64,000 bases of DNA, from assembly GCF_023169885.1 (NCBI RefSeq), contig NZ_AP025516.1, positions 2,076,501 to 2,140,500 of the forward strand, in the 5' to 3' direction. This DNA comes from Desulfofustis limnaeus. GTDB taxonomy: Bacteria > Desulfobacterota > Desulfobulbia > Desulfobulbales > Desulfocapsaceae. Position 1 is the stretch's first letter; the number at the start of each line of letters is the position of its first letter. The notes beneath the pieces are model-generated. The model saw only the letters and a program-made list of their open reading frames with translations. It was not told where the DNA came from and made no database searches. A program made the position numbers and the translations under genes. Shown piece by piece: positions 43,195-52,909 of the stretch.

Positions 43195-45012
43195 GTCGAG
43201 TCAACCAGGAGGAGTTTCACCCCCTGGTTGCTCACAGAACCGTACGTGACAGTCTCCTGTCATACGGCTCTTGGACACGCATTTGCTGCACGTAATAAAT
43301 ACCAATGAGCAAACAACCGCGGATTTTCCTTTCTCATCATCGCCAATTTTCTTTCAGCCTTCTTTCCTGGGATTCGATACTTCGAACGTATCCACTTAAC
43401 CAGTCTCGACTGAAATACGCGCCACACATGATAGCCAAAGTTTCGATACCAGAACTTCCCGTAGTAGTTGATCCAACCACGGAGAATTGTATTGTACCGT
43501 TTCGCTATCGTTTCTGCGTTATCCACTGTCGATCGATGAATCCGCCACCCTTTTATGGTCTGAGTGATCTGACGCAACGCTTTCTTTGACGCCCCCGGCA
43601 TGCATTTGCGGTAGACTTCCCCTTTGTAATTCTTCAGGGTTCTTACCTTGAAATCGTATCCGAGAAACGTGAAACAGGTTTCAACATTGAAGCGCTTGAA
43701 CGTATCGATGTAGACGATCTTTGATTTCTCTTCGTTTATTTCGAGCCCTACTTCCTGAAAACGTTTTCTTACAAGCGCTCTCATATGGCTCGCATCCTTC
43801 ATCAGACTACAATGAATTACTATATCATCAGCATATCTTTCAAAAGGTACAAAGCGAAATTCACGACCCATCCACTGATCAAATGCGTAATGAAGAAATA
43901 GATTCGCCAATAGTGGCGATATTACACCACCTTGAGGTGTGCCTACTTCTCGTTTCCGCAAGTCACTATCGACCACCGAGCCTTGCATTGGTGCCTCAAG
44001 CCATCTCCGACAATACAAAATGACCCATCTCGGCATATGGTGATGTTCTAACGCCTTGATGATTAAATCATGCCTTACGCTATCAAAGAATGTCCTAATG
44101 TCCACCTCCAATACCCAGCTGTACCTCCAACATCGCCGGGCACATATCTCAAGCGCCTGGTGTGCTGATTTTCCGGGTCGATATCCATACGAGTCTTCAT
44201 GAAATAGAGGATCGAGTCGTTCCTCGACAAAAAGCTTAACCGCACCTTGGGCGATTCGATCTGATACCGTGGGTATTCCGAGCACTCGCTCTTTTCCATC
44301 TCCTTTCGGGATCCGCTTCTCGCGAACCGGCGGTGGAAAATAGGAGCCGGAACTCAGGCGGTTCCAGATCTTATAGAGGTTTCCGTCTCGATTTTCATCA
44401 AACTGCGTTATGGTCTGCCCATCGCATCCAGCAGCACCCCGGTTCTTGCGAACTTCAAGGTAGGACTTCCAGACCAGTTCTTTTGGTATTGCAAATGCTT
44501 TTCCTTGCCCCACGCCATCATCCTCTTCCGAGTTGTGAACGGTGCAATTCGTTGCCCCATACCCCTTCGCTCCCTGATCATTAAAATCAGTTCATCACTA
44601 CTACGGGCATGTCCGTCCCTGTCCTCCAATGCGTGCTGAGAACAGGTTCTCACGTTCCCCAAATTGGCCTGACCTGGGCTCTCGCTGCCTTAACACCGGA
44701 TGCCGTGCAGACAATAAACAGGTTTCCTCTGCACTCTTCAGGGCACGGCTATACAAGCCCCTTTTGACATCGTCTAAGATTTCGATGCTTCTTCGAACAG
44801 TTCACTTTCGTTCGACTTCCCAGATCGCACGTGACGGTAGTATGTCCGCCTTTTCCCGAAACGCTCACCACCAAATCCCTGAGGAAATAGCAGCTTTCGG
44901 GTCGTTTGGTCAGTGCTCCTGTAAACCCTGACCGAAGGGCCATCCTTCATCCAACTTGGAACATGGATGTTTTATGCTAATCTTCTTTCATAAAACCTCC
45001 TTCGTGACACAC
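43195..45012 (-). mobile_element. Group II intron inserted in IS66 tnpC
   Basis: A 1818-bp intron on the minus strand. The 5' end is GTGTGTCACG, fitting the GUGYG rule. The 3' end is GGTTGACTCGAC after a domain VI hairpin, CAACCAGG paired with CCTGGTTG. Domain V is at 43234-43270 (GAGCCGTATG.. to ..CGTACGGTTCTG). Joining the exons at these points restores the IS66 frame exactly. It carries one reverse transcriptase gene. The boundaries may shift by 1-2 nt. Confidence 0.88.
43260..44513 (-). CDS. ltrA: Group II intron reverse transcriptase/maturase
   Basis: A 417-residue intron-encoded protein with reverse transcriptase blocks (GIPTVSDRIAQGAVK, SYGYRPGKSAHQALE, FFDSVRHDLI, GTPQGGVISPLLAN, and the catalytic RYADDIVIH). 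A maturase X domain follows (GWINYYGKFWY). There is no C-terminal HNH endonuclease, so it belongs to the classes without target-strand cleavage. Its stop codon (TGA) lies inside the 5' strand of domain V. It looks intact, so the intron may be splicing-competent. Confidence 0.93.
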   Translation of the reverse strand: MGQGKAFAIPKELVWKSYLEVRKNRGAAGCDGQTITQFDENRDGNLYKIWNRLSSGSYFPPPVREKRIPKGDGKERVLGIPTVSDRIAQGAVKLFVEERLDPLFHEDSYGYRPGKSAHQALEICARRCWRYSWVLEVDIRTFFDSVRHDLIIKALEHHHMPRWVILYCRRWLEAPMQGSVVDSDLRKREVGTPQGGVISPLLANLFLHYAFDQWMGREFRFVPFERYADDIVIHCSLMKDASHMRALVRKRFQEVGLEINEEKSKIVYIDTFKRFNVETCFTFLGYDFKVRTLKNYKGEVYRKCMPGASKKALRQITQTIKGWRIHRSTVDNAETIAKRYNTILRGWINYYGKFWYRNFGYHVWRVFQSRLVKWIRSKYRIPGKKAERKLAMMRKENPRLFAHWYLLRAANACPRAV

Positions 45013-45776
45013 ACAACCAGTTTTTCCTCCCCACCACGAACGGCCGGATGGCATTTTCAGCCTGATTGTTATCCGGTGTCATCTCACCATGCTCCAGATA
45101 CACCACCAACCGGTCCCACTGGCTCAGTGCATAATGAACCGCCACACCGAGCAGGCTCTTCGGCACCACCTGGGTGGCTTTCTTGTGCAGCCAGGTACGG
45201 AAGTCATCGAAGATCGGTTTAGCCCGCTCCTGGCGCAGCGTCCGCAGCTCTTCGGAAGTCAGCCCTTTTCGCTTGGCCTCGGATTCGATCCGATAGAGCT
45301 TGCCGATATAACTCAGGGCCACGTCGGCGCTCCCCGTTTTCCCGGATGGTTTGCCGCTGCCTCGTCTTGCCTCGTCGAACTTCCGCCGCACATGGGCCAG
45401 GCAACCGGCATGGAGGATCGCCGGATCGTGGTCGAGATAATCATAGCCACTATAACCGTCGGTCTGCACGATCCCGGCATAACCATCGAGCAACTCCCGG
45501 GCCACCGTGGAAGAGCGGCTCGGTGCGTAATGGTAGCGGATGCCCGGTGTTCCGGTTGGACCGCCACGACAGACCCACATATATGATTTCGTCGTCGCGG
45601 CGCGACCCGGTTCATCCAACACCTGCACCGTCGTCTCGTCCATATTGATCAACGGTCCCGAGCGGATCTCCCGGTGTAATAACGTCAGCACCGGCTGACA
45701 GGCCTCGGCTGCCTTCATCGCCCAGTTGCACATGGTGGCCCGCCCCACATCGGAGCCCAGCCGGTCGAACTGCTTC

Positions 45777-45842
45777 GGCTCCTCGTCATTTCGTGTGGAT
45801 TTGATCTTATGATATCAAATCCACACGAAATGACGAGGAGCC
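45777..45842. repeat. 29-bp-arm perfect palindrome
   Basis: GGCTCCTCGTCATTTCGTGT.. forms a perfect inverted repeat with 29-bp arms and an 8-nt loop (arms 45777-45805 and 45814-45842). Its right arm is nearly identical to that of the palindrome at 46299. It marks the truncation point of the IS66 tnpC gene. Confidence 0.85.
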
Positions 45843-46800
45843 CATCTTGTTCTTGCATTAAAATATAATTATTCAGCTGAGCTTTTTTGAACCACATTTA
45901 ATAATATTCTGTTAGCAACCGCCAAAAATATAATCAGAAAAGATTCTAAACATCTGATGAATTCTAATCCTGTTTTATCAAGGTATTAACTCGGTAAATG
46001 AACTAAGATTGCTTTCTTCTCATCAGCACGACTTTCACCACCGAATTTCAATCTTTTGGTCACTAGACGGCCGATCCGATCATTTAAAATTATGGCTCTT
46101 CGTCGTTTCAAGTGGAATTTGCCTATGACAGGGGGTTCGGCATGGGCCGAGATAATGATGCCGCCCAGAGCAGAAAACCTCGGATTGCCTTCAGTAGCCC
46201 TGCTCTCCGGACACTCAGGTGGCAGCCATTGTTGGAGATGCCTTTGTACCCTGATTGGGGGTATCCCATGAAACAACATGTTGTTTTTCTGTCTTTTTGT
46301 CGTTTTGTGTGGGTTTGATCTCTTGAAAAATCAAATCCACACAAAACGACGAGGAGCCAAAATTATTACTAAGCTGCCCTGGACTATAAAGCCGTAAATG
46401 GCAATTGTCAAAATGTCTGGATCCTCGGATGATTTCTCCTTCGTGCTCACTTTTGCTGCGCGTGATAGGATACCGATCTGAATCAATCTCTACTGTTACT
46501 GCATGATATTGAGGCAATCGGGCCGGTCGTTAGCTGTCGTATTGCCTTTGAGTCGCGGTAAAAATCTGTAAACAACACCAACTAGTCCGGAATACCTGAT
46601 AGGAATTTTCCAGTTTTATAAAGCCTCCATTGGAATTCATAACTATAATTGAGCATATAATCAAATGAATTGATTAGCATTTTATTGAAATAATTTCTTT
46701 CTTGATATAATTGCTCAGTGGACCTATAATTAAGTAAAATTAAAATGGTCTTACATATGATCATATAATAATATTACTTCCCTTTTAATATTTAATAAAA
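45843..46800. other. Gene-poor stretch around two palindromes
   Basis: No convincing gene. Short frames between the palindromes (about 45986-46279 minus) and beyond the second (about 46380-46517 minus, reading AVTVEIDSDRYPITRSKSEH) have coding-like composition but no recognised family. An inner palindrome AAACAACATGTTGTTT is at 46271-46286. From about 46560 the sequence becomes very AT-rich and leads into the polysaccharide island. Confidence 0.45.
46299..46350. repeat. Related palindrome
   Basis: The arms (21 bp, one G-T pair) are 46299-46319 and 46330-46350. The right arm plus the following GAGGAGCC matches that of the first palindrome with two substitutions. The two palindromes are about 455 bp apart in the same orientation. 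Confidence 0.75.
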
Positions 46801-48492
46801 ATGAAGTCAAAAGATATAAGTTTTGACATTGCCCTTTTAGTTATATTTCCTTTAATATTTTTCTCGTATTATGGCAGGGTACTCCCACATGGTGATGCTT
46901 TAAGGATAGTTGACCAAATCAAATCATCTGAATTGATTTGGAACCCAAACCACCTTCTTCTAGACCCTGCTGGATATTTGTTTTTCAGAATTGTTACTTT
47001 TTTCAACAAAAACATATCAATACTTGGCTCTTTCGAAATTTTAAGCGTCATTTCGACCATTTTCACTTTATCAATTTTCAACTATTTTTTACGGTTGTTG
47101 AACTTTGACAAATTCCTTAGGGCAATCGCAACTCTCGGGCTATTCTTTTCTGCAAGTTTTCTTGAACTTTCTAATAGTCAGTATTATTTGATGCTGCAAA
47201 TGCCGTTTTTACTTGGAGCCTTAACCCTGATAGTCTCTGCTCTTTCATGCGATAACCTAAATACCCCAATAAACCATATTCGTATAGCAACCGCCTCGAT
47301 TTTATTATCAATAGCCACCGCAATAATGTTCAACAATTTGTTACTATATTTTGCGGTTGCTGTTTACCTTTTTTTCATCAATTCGTCATTGAAAATTAGT
47401 CGTCATTTTACTTTAATCGTATATATAATATCAGGCGGATTTTCAGGATTATTGATTTTCTTTATTGGATATATATCCTCGGGCACAAACGCTCAATTCT
47501 TTCTTTGGTTATCATCATACCAAGGAGAAACATCATCAGAATTGAATAACTTTTATGGTCTTGCATTTACGATTCATGGAATTTTAGAATCTGCAACAAA
47601 ACTAATTTATAAATTTTTTGTAGGAAACATAGTTGAACTTGCTGGCTTACCCACAATTTTATCGAGCTTAATCTTTTCTAAAGATATTGAATTCATTCCT
47701 CAGTGGAGTTTAATAATTGCAGGAATGCTTGCCGTTCCAGCTTCATTACTAATATCATGTTGTGCATTTTTTGAAATAATAAAAAGCATTTCGTTCAATA
47801 AGTATTTAAAATTTTTAACTGTCTGCATAGTTCCATATATAGTTTTCAATTTCTTTTGGAATGCTAATGATGCAATTTTTTGGATTCAAATATTGCCTAT
47901 TGTGTGGACAATATATCTTTATTTTTTAAATCGTAATTCACAAATACATCAGATAATTGATTCTCGACCAAAACTCAAATATCATATGAATTTTGTGAAT
48001 TCTAAGTTGCTCCTTCCAACTATTATTGTAATTTTAGCGTATAGCAATATACAAACTATTGTTACACCAGTAACCAATAAGGATTTTTATACTAATCAAT
48101 TATTACATAATAGACTTCTGTCTAATTTTCAAGTTGAGATTATTCCTGGTTGGGACAATCAGAAATGGATGTTACTCAACGACGAATCACCTCCAGTTAA
48201 ACGCTATATACTGATGAATATGGCGCTAAAAACGTCAAATGGGAAGAGCGCCCTTGAAGATCTGCCTGAAATAATAAATTCTCATTTGAATAATAAAGAT
48301 CGTATACTTATAGCCAGACTATATGATCTAGATAAAGATTTGATGCCTTGGAATGCTTTGCAGAAGCTAGGTTGGCAGAGATCAAAAATCAAGGAGTTGC
48401 TAGAATCATTTTGTATAATAAATGTTGGAACGATTGATTCAATTACTTTTTACGAAATTGAACAGTGTATTTCACAAAATTCCAAGCACTAA
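46801..48492 (+). CDS. Multi-pass membrane protein, glycosyltransferase-like
   Basis: A 563-residue protein with about 10-11 hydrophobic segments up to residue 420 and a soluble C-terminal tail. An early loop (YYGRVLPHGDALRI) carries an acidic residue after the first membrane segment, as in GT-C-type glycosyltransferases; this is weak evidence. No Shine-Dalgarno precedes the ATG in the AT-rich leader. It points toward the neighbouring minus-strand genes, ending 8 bp from the GT2 stop. The AT-rich composition suggests transfer. Family uncertain. Confidence 0.65.
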   Translation: MKSKDISFDIALLVIFPLIFFSYYGRVLPHGDALRIVDQIKSSELIWNPNHLLLDPAGYLFFRIVTFFNKNISILGSFEILSVISTIFTLSIFNYFLRLLNFDKFLRAIATLGLFFSASFLELSNSQYYLMLQMPFLLGALTLIVSALSCDNLNTPINHIRIATASILLSIATAIMFNNLLLYFAVAVYLFFINSSLKISRHFTLIVYIISGGFSGLLIFFIGYISSGTNAQFFLWLSSYQGETSSELNNFYGLAFTIHGILESATKLIYKFFVGNIVELAGLPTILSSLIFSKDIEFIPQWSLIIAGMLAVPASLLISCCAFFEIIKSISFNKYLKFLTVCIVPYIVFNFFWNANDAIFWIQILPIVWTIYLYFLNRNSQIHQIIDSRPKLKYHMNFVNSKLLLPTIIVILAYSNIQTIVTPVTNKDFYTNQLLHNRLLSNFQVEIIPGWDNQKWMLLNDESPPVKRYILMNMALKTSNGKSALEDLPEIINSHLNNKDRILIARLYDLDKDLMPWNALQKLGWQRSKIKELLESFCIINVGTIDSITFYEIEQCISQNSKH

Positions 48493-48500
48493 TTTTATTT

Positions 48501-49457
48501 TTAAGGCTTTTTGCTTCTCTTAATAATATACAATGGTCTTTGCTTGGTTTCAGTAAACATCCTTCCCAGATATTCTCCAATTATACCGATACAAATAAGC
48601 TGAATCCCTCCTAAAAATAGTATCACAACCATCAAGGATGGATAGCCTGGAACAGGATCACCGTAAATTAATGTTTTTGCAATTACGAAAATACCGTATA
48701 AAAATGCTCCGAAGGCTATCATCAGACCTAAATAGGAAGATATTTTTAAGGGTGCTACAGTAAATGAAGTGATACCGTCAATTGCAAAATTCCATAATTT
48801 TACATAGTCCCATTTTGATTTTCCCGCAAATCTAGAATCTCTTCGATAAAGAATTTCCTTTTGCGAAAACCCTATCCACGCAAACAATCCTTTCATGAAC
48901 CGGTTTCGCTCTCGCAAAAGCAGTAATGAGTCTAACGGTTCCCTACTTAACAGTCTAAAATCACCTGTGTCTTGCGGTATTGTGATTTTGCTAAAATATT
49001 TTATAATTCTATAGAATAAGAAAGCGGTTGATCTTTTTAATATTGTTTCACCTTCTCTAGCGATTCGCTTTGCATAGACTACTTGATATCCTTCTTCCCA
49101 TTCTTTCAGCATATCATGGATTAGTTCTGGAGGATCCTGTAAGTCAGCATCTATAACTATTATTGCTTCACCTTTAGCATTATCTAAACCTGCAGTTAAA
49201 GCAATTTCTTTGCCAAAATTTCTACTCAAGTGATACAATCGAACTCTTTGATCTTCTTGAGAAATATTATTAAGTACATTTATCGTGCAATCAGTACTCC
49301 CGTCATTTACATATAATATTTCTGACCTATACGCTATTGTATTTAGTACGTTAGAAAGCCTCTTATGAAATTCTAGCAAAACATCTTTTTCATTAAAAAC
49401 TGGAACTACTATAGATATCAATTCATCCTTATTTGAATTGCTCTTAATATCCTGCAT
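48501..49457 (-). CDS. GT2 polyprenyl-phosphate glycosyltransferase (GtrB-like)
   Basis: A 318-residue family 2 transferase of the dolichol-phosphate-mannose synthase/GtrB type, which makes polyprenyl-phosphate sugar donors. It has VVPVFNEKDVLLEF, VNDGSTDCT and the metal-binding VIDADLQDPPELI. Two C-terminal membrane segments (about 235-260 and 272-297) precede a basic tail. GGAGGTG precedes the ATG. The multi-pass protein next door may be its GT-C partner. Confidence 0.9.
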   Translation of the reverse strand: MQDIKSNSNKDELISIVVPVFNEKDVLLEFHKRLSNVLNTIAYRSEILYVNDGSTDCTINVLNNISQEDQRVRLYHLSRNFGKEIALTAGLDNAKGEAIIVIDADLQDPPELIHDMLKEWEEGYQVVYAKRIAREGETILKRSTAFLFYRIIKYFSKITIPQDTGDFRLLSREPLDSLLLLRERNRFMKGLFAWIGFSQKEILYRRDSRFAGKSKWDYVKLWNFAIDGITSFTVAPLKISSYLGLMIAFGAFLYGIFVIAKTLIYGDPVPGYPSLMVVILFLGGIQLICIGIIGEYLGRMFTETKQRPLYIIKRSKKP

Positions 49458-49532
49458 ATAACACCTCCAGAAAAAGTATCCGAGTGCTATGAATACTAAT
49501 CTATTTACCCATAGATTTTTCTACGATAAGAA

Positions 49533-50687
49533 TTAGCTAAAAATTACAGACTTTATCAATTCACAGAATTTTGAATTCATTGTAGACAAATTAAAATGAG
49601 ACGCAACGTGCATTGAAGCTTGATTTCCCATTTTCTCCATCAATTGTCTATCCGAAACGAGCACACAGAATTTATTATATAAATCGTCAATATCTCGGTA
49701 TTTATAAAATAATCCAGTTTTACCATCAATAATCTGTTCCAAATTTCCACCAACTGGTGGCGCTAATACTGGTAACCCTGCAGACATATATTCTAGAATT
49801 GCGAGAGAACATGCTTCAGCAGGCGAGGCATGAATCGCCAAATCTGCTCCTTGCAAAATGTCACCAACGTTGGAACAATGACCTAAACATCGAAAATAGT
49901 TGTGCATGTTATTGTTTTGTATTCTTTTTCTAAAATCATCTAGATCTGGACCTCCACCACAATGTATAAATTTAAATTCAATATTTGGCATCTTAGATCT
50001 TGTTAAGCCGGCAAATTCAATTAAAAAGTCTATTCCTTTGTAATAGCAGGCTCTTCCCGTTGTCACGACTACAATGTCATCTGAAGTAAAATTTAATTCA
50101 TCTCGAATTTTTTTTCTAACAGATTTACTTCGAGTTACTGGATATATGCCATTTACTATTACATGACAAATTTTAGGGTCCAGACCTACAATATTAATTA
50201 ATTTATTGTATACGTAATTTGACACAGCAATATAACAATCACAATGCGATTGCTTATTTCGGTAAATATTCTGTCGAAAAAATTTAATAATTTGTGATTT
50301 AGTTGTTTTTGTTCCGGGGCTATGATCATGATTGATAATATATTTCACACCGATTTTATGCAACTTATTATAAACATTACTAATATATGGACGATCAGAT
50401 AAGTAAACTATTTCTATACTATTTTTTTTGATGAATCTTTCGAAATCATTCCAAGAATGGCTTCTGTACGTAGGAAATGTCAACTCAGAACAATTTATGT
50501 TCGATTCATGAATATGTTTAGGTAACTTATTAATTTTAGGATAAATTAAATATGTTTCCATGTTATGATTAAAAGCTATAATCGAGAATTGAATCCAAAA
50601 ATTCTCCATCAACCACCACGCATAACCTACATCAGATTCATAATTAGCAACGAGAAGTACATTACCATTTCTATGCTTCATTTCCAT
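49533..50687 (-). CDS. GT4-family glycosyltransferase
   Basis: A 384-residue GT-B transferase. The C-terminal donor domain shows VTTGRACYYKGIDFLIEFAG and ADLAIHASPAEACSLAILEYMSAGLP (the EX7E block), followed by PVGGNLEQIIDGKTGLF. The N-terminal part has a NYESDVGYAWWLME start and INHDHSPGTK. AT-rich. The start at ATG 50687 is preferred to a GTG four codons earlier; neither has a strong ribosome-binding site. Confidence 0.82.
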   Translation of the reverse strand: MEMKHRNGNVLLVANYESDVGYAWWLMENFWIQFSIIAFNHNMETYLIYPKINKLPKHIHESNINCSELTFPTYRSHSWNDFERFIKKNSIEIVYLSDRPYISNVYNKLHKIGVKYIINHDHSPGTKTTKSQIIKFFRQNIYRNKQSHCDCYIAVSNYVYNKLINIVGLDPKICHVIVNGIYPVTRSKSVRKKIRDELNFTSDDIVVVTTGRACYYKGIDFLIEFAGLTRSKMPNIEFKFIHCGGGPDLDDFRKRIQNNNMHNYFRCLGHCSNVGDILQGADLAIHASPAEACSLAILEYMSAGLPVLAPPVGGNLEQIIDGKTGLFYKYRDIDDLYNKFCVLVSDRQLMEKMGNQASMHVASHFNLSTMNSKFCELIKSVIFS

Positions 50688-50891
50688 GCTGATGCTCACA
50701 ATTAAAAATAGTGTTATATTATAAAATATTTAGTGATTTAGTTAACTAGCAATTTTCATTTATCCATTTTTTGATTCTTTCGGATTAATTTTCCCGTTAA
50801 AATCAATTATGTTTTTACCTAATTGATTCTTTTTTCTTGTATCATTCTGTTTTGAAATTTCTTTCATGACATATATTTTTTAACAATTAAG

Positions 50892-51464
50892 TCATAATTT
50901 ATTATACAATTTTAATATAATTTCTTGATCCTTTTCCATAATCCATTTTCCATCTTTGAAATATGCGGGACCATCAATAGTCCATTTATAAAATTTATTA
51001 TTCATTATCATATCGCTTTTTCTGACAATTAACTCAGCCGAGGTAACGATTGAGTTTTCCTCAACATCTTTATATACTGTACAATTTGCTCCAATCCGAC
51101 AATCGTTACCGATTGATATATTTCCGATAAGCGCAGCACCTGCTCCAATGTAAACGTTGTTGCCAATTGTAGGTGATCCTACCCTCTTTGAATTTGGTAA
51201 TGAATTTGAACCTATCGTTACATTTTGAAAGATTACACAATTTGAACCAATTTTCGCACCACCCGAAATAAAAATTCCTTTAAAACCATGCGGAAAGCAA
51301 GATTGACCTGTAAAACGAGCGCTGTGTCCAATATAAAATCCATATTTTTTTTGATAGAGATAATAAATTGTCATACATATCTTTCGCTGCAACCCTCTAG
51401 GTCCATTAACTATTCTTTCTTTCAAATCCCAAAAGCCACCTAGAAGCCAAACAAGTATATCCAT
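50892..51464 (-). CDS. Hexapeptide-repeat acetyltransferase
   Basis: A 190-residue left-handed beta-helix acyltransferase of the serine acetyltransferase/sugar O-acetyltransferase superfamily. Hexapeptide turns are visible from about residue 70: GGAKIGSNCVIFQNVTIG, PTIGNNVYIGAGAALIGN and ISIGNDCRIGANC. It probably acetylates a sugar in this polysaccharide locus, although a serine acetyltransferase role is possible. Its start is 28 bp from the IS5 element's left end; the gene looks complete. Confidence 0.85.
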   Translation of the reverse strand: MDILVWLLGGFWDLKERIVNGPRGLQRKICMTIYYLYQKKYGFYIGHSARFTGQSCFPHGFKGIFISGGAKIGSNCVIFQNVTIGSNSLPNSKRVGSPTIGNNVYIGAGAALIGNISIGNDCRIGANCTVYKDVEENSIVTSAELIVRKSDMIMNNKFYKWTIDGPAYFKDGKWIMEKDQEIILKLYNKL

Positions 51465-51492
51465 AGATATTAAATATAAAGTACAGATTTTA

Positions 51493-52826
51493 GGGCACCT
51501 TGAATAATGCCATTTTCAATAAACGCGTTGTTGCGCCGTAAAAATCTGCACTCATGAACACCGTTTTTCGTCAAACTATGACGGCCATGAGACGATTTTC
51601 TGCTCTCTTGATCTCACGTATCGCTCTTTCAGGAGCCGGTGAGCGCCTTCTACGTTCTGAAGGCGCACGTCTGCTGTTAAGCGGTGGCCAGCAGTGCAAA
51701 ACGGCTCACATTGTAAGCCAAATTGCGCAAGCCGATCTTGGCCCTGATTCTGACCATGCCAATCCCGCGCATCAGTGTACTGCCGGTACGCATGGCCATC
51801 ACCCCGAAGACATGTTCGACACGGCTACGGATCTTCGATCTGGTCCGATTCGCCTGGCGCTCTTCGTCGGTCAGCTTTCGGTGCCGGTTGCCCTTGAGCT
51901 GCAGGTGTTCTTGAAACCCTTGTTGTGCCAACTCCTGCAACGATTCTTCGGAACGGTACGCAGAATCGGCCCAGACGTCATTACTGGTATTTTCCGGGTC
52001 AAGCAGCTCGGTAAACACTTGACTGTCATGGACACTGGCGTCGGTGACCTCATAGCTGCGAATGAACTTGTGACCGACGTCGATACTGACATGGTTCTTG
52101 TAGCCAAAGAACGCTTTGCCGTTCTTCTTGGTCCAGCGGGCATCGGTATCTTTTTGCCGGCGTTTCGGTTCGTCCCATGAGGTGATGGGTGTGCCGGCTT
52201 TGATATCTTCGTTTTCTTCCCGGCTGTTGCGCTGAGTGGGAACGCGGATAATGGAGGCATCGACAATCTGGCCCTTTTGCGCACGAAAGCCATGCTCACG
52301 GAGGAACTGATCGAACTGGGTAAACAGCAGCTCCACCACGCCGGCTTTGGCCAGTTCATCCCGGAAGCGGAAGATGGTGGTGGCATCGGGCACCTTGGAA
52401 CCTTCACGAATACCAAGGAACCGGGAAAACGAATAGCGATCAAGGATCTGATACTCCATGGCCTCGTCGGAGAGATTGTACAAAGACTGGAGAATCAGGA
52501 TCTTGAACAGCAGGATTGGGTCGTAGCCCTTGGCACCGGCTGGAGATTTACGCGGTTTCTCAAGTGCACGGTTGATGAGGACACGGAACTGTTCCCAATC
52601 AACCACCTTATTGAGTTCGATCAGGGGATCACCGGCTTTATCGATCCGGGAGAGTCGCTTGTGATAATCGAAGAGGCCGAATTGTGTCATGGCGCTATCT
52701 CTGAAAAGGGGGAATGAAATGGTGATATCATAACCAACGTGTTGATATTAATATATTTTCAGAGATTTTTCGCTGATTTTTTTGAATAATTTGCCAGATT
52801 TTTAGCCCCTATTTTTCAAGGAACCC
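51493..52826 (-). mobile_element. IS5-family insertion sequence, complete
   Basis: A 1334-bp element with imperfect terminal inverted repeats (GGGCACCTTGAATAATG at the left, GGGTTCCTTGAAAAATA inward from the right) and a TTTA direct duplication at both edges (51489-51492 and 52827-52830). It carries one intact transposase gene. It is GC-richer than the island around it, so it arrived separately. Confidence 0.88.
51677..52690 (-). CDS. IS5-family transposase
   Basis: A 337-residue DDE transposase. The N-terminal IS5-type domain has GAKGYDPILLFKILILQSLY and LSDEAMEYQI. Catalytic residues are Asp in QIVDASIIRVP, Asp in VWADSAYRSEE and Glu in RSRVEHVFGVM. It is intact, so the element may still be mobile. 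It lies between the acetyltransferase and methyltransferase genes. Confidence 0.95.
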   Translation of the reverse strand: MTQFGLFDYHKRLSRIDKAGDPLIELNKVVDWEQFRVLINRALEKPRKSPAGAKGYDPILLFKILILQSLYNLSDEAMEYQILDRYSFSRFLGIREGSKVPDATTIFRFRDELAKAGVVELLFTQFDQFLREHGFRAQKGQIVDASIIRVPTQRNSREENEDIKAGTPITSWDEPKRRQKDTDARWTKKNGKAFFGYKNHVSIDVGHKFIRSYEVTDASVHDSQVFTELLDPENTSNDVWADSAYRSEESLQELAQQGFQEHLQLKGNRHRKLTDEERQANRTRSKIRSRVEHVFGVMAMRTGSTLMRGIGMVRIRAKIGLRNLAYNVSRFALLATA

Positions 52827-52909
52827 TTTAACTAGAGTATTTCAATTTTTGAAATCAATTATCTACCAAGTTAATAAAATTTATTCCGATTACATTCGAT
52901 TAAATATTG

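Larger units (their letters stand above)
42859..45778 (-). pseudogene. tnpC: IS66 tnpC, 5'-truncated and intron-split
   Basis: An IS66-family transposase reading from PKQFDRLGSDVGRATMCNWA (about 45778) through MDETTVQVLDEPGR, VQTDGYSGYDYLD and DNNQAENAIRPFVVGRKNWL, then split by the group II intron at 43195-45012. The 3' exon continues GTPKGARASADLYSLIETAK and LRPEDV. Splicing would rejoin the reading as NWLFAGTPKGA, the expected IS66 sequence. The N-terminal half (several hundred residues, including the leucine-zipper and zinc-finger region) is absent, cut at the palindrome starting at 45777. It cannot encode a full transposase. No intact IS66 tnpA/tnpB is nearby. Confidence 0.85.

Noticed and set aside
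45986-46279. Minus-strand frame between the two palindromes as a REP-associated transposase
   Set aside because: No HUH or Tyr motif characteristic of Y1 transposases is visible; it was left as unassigned.
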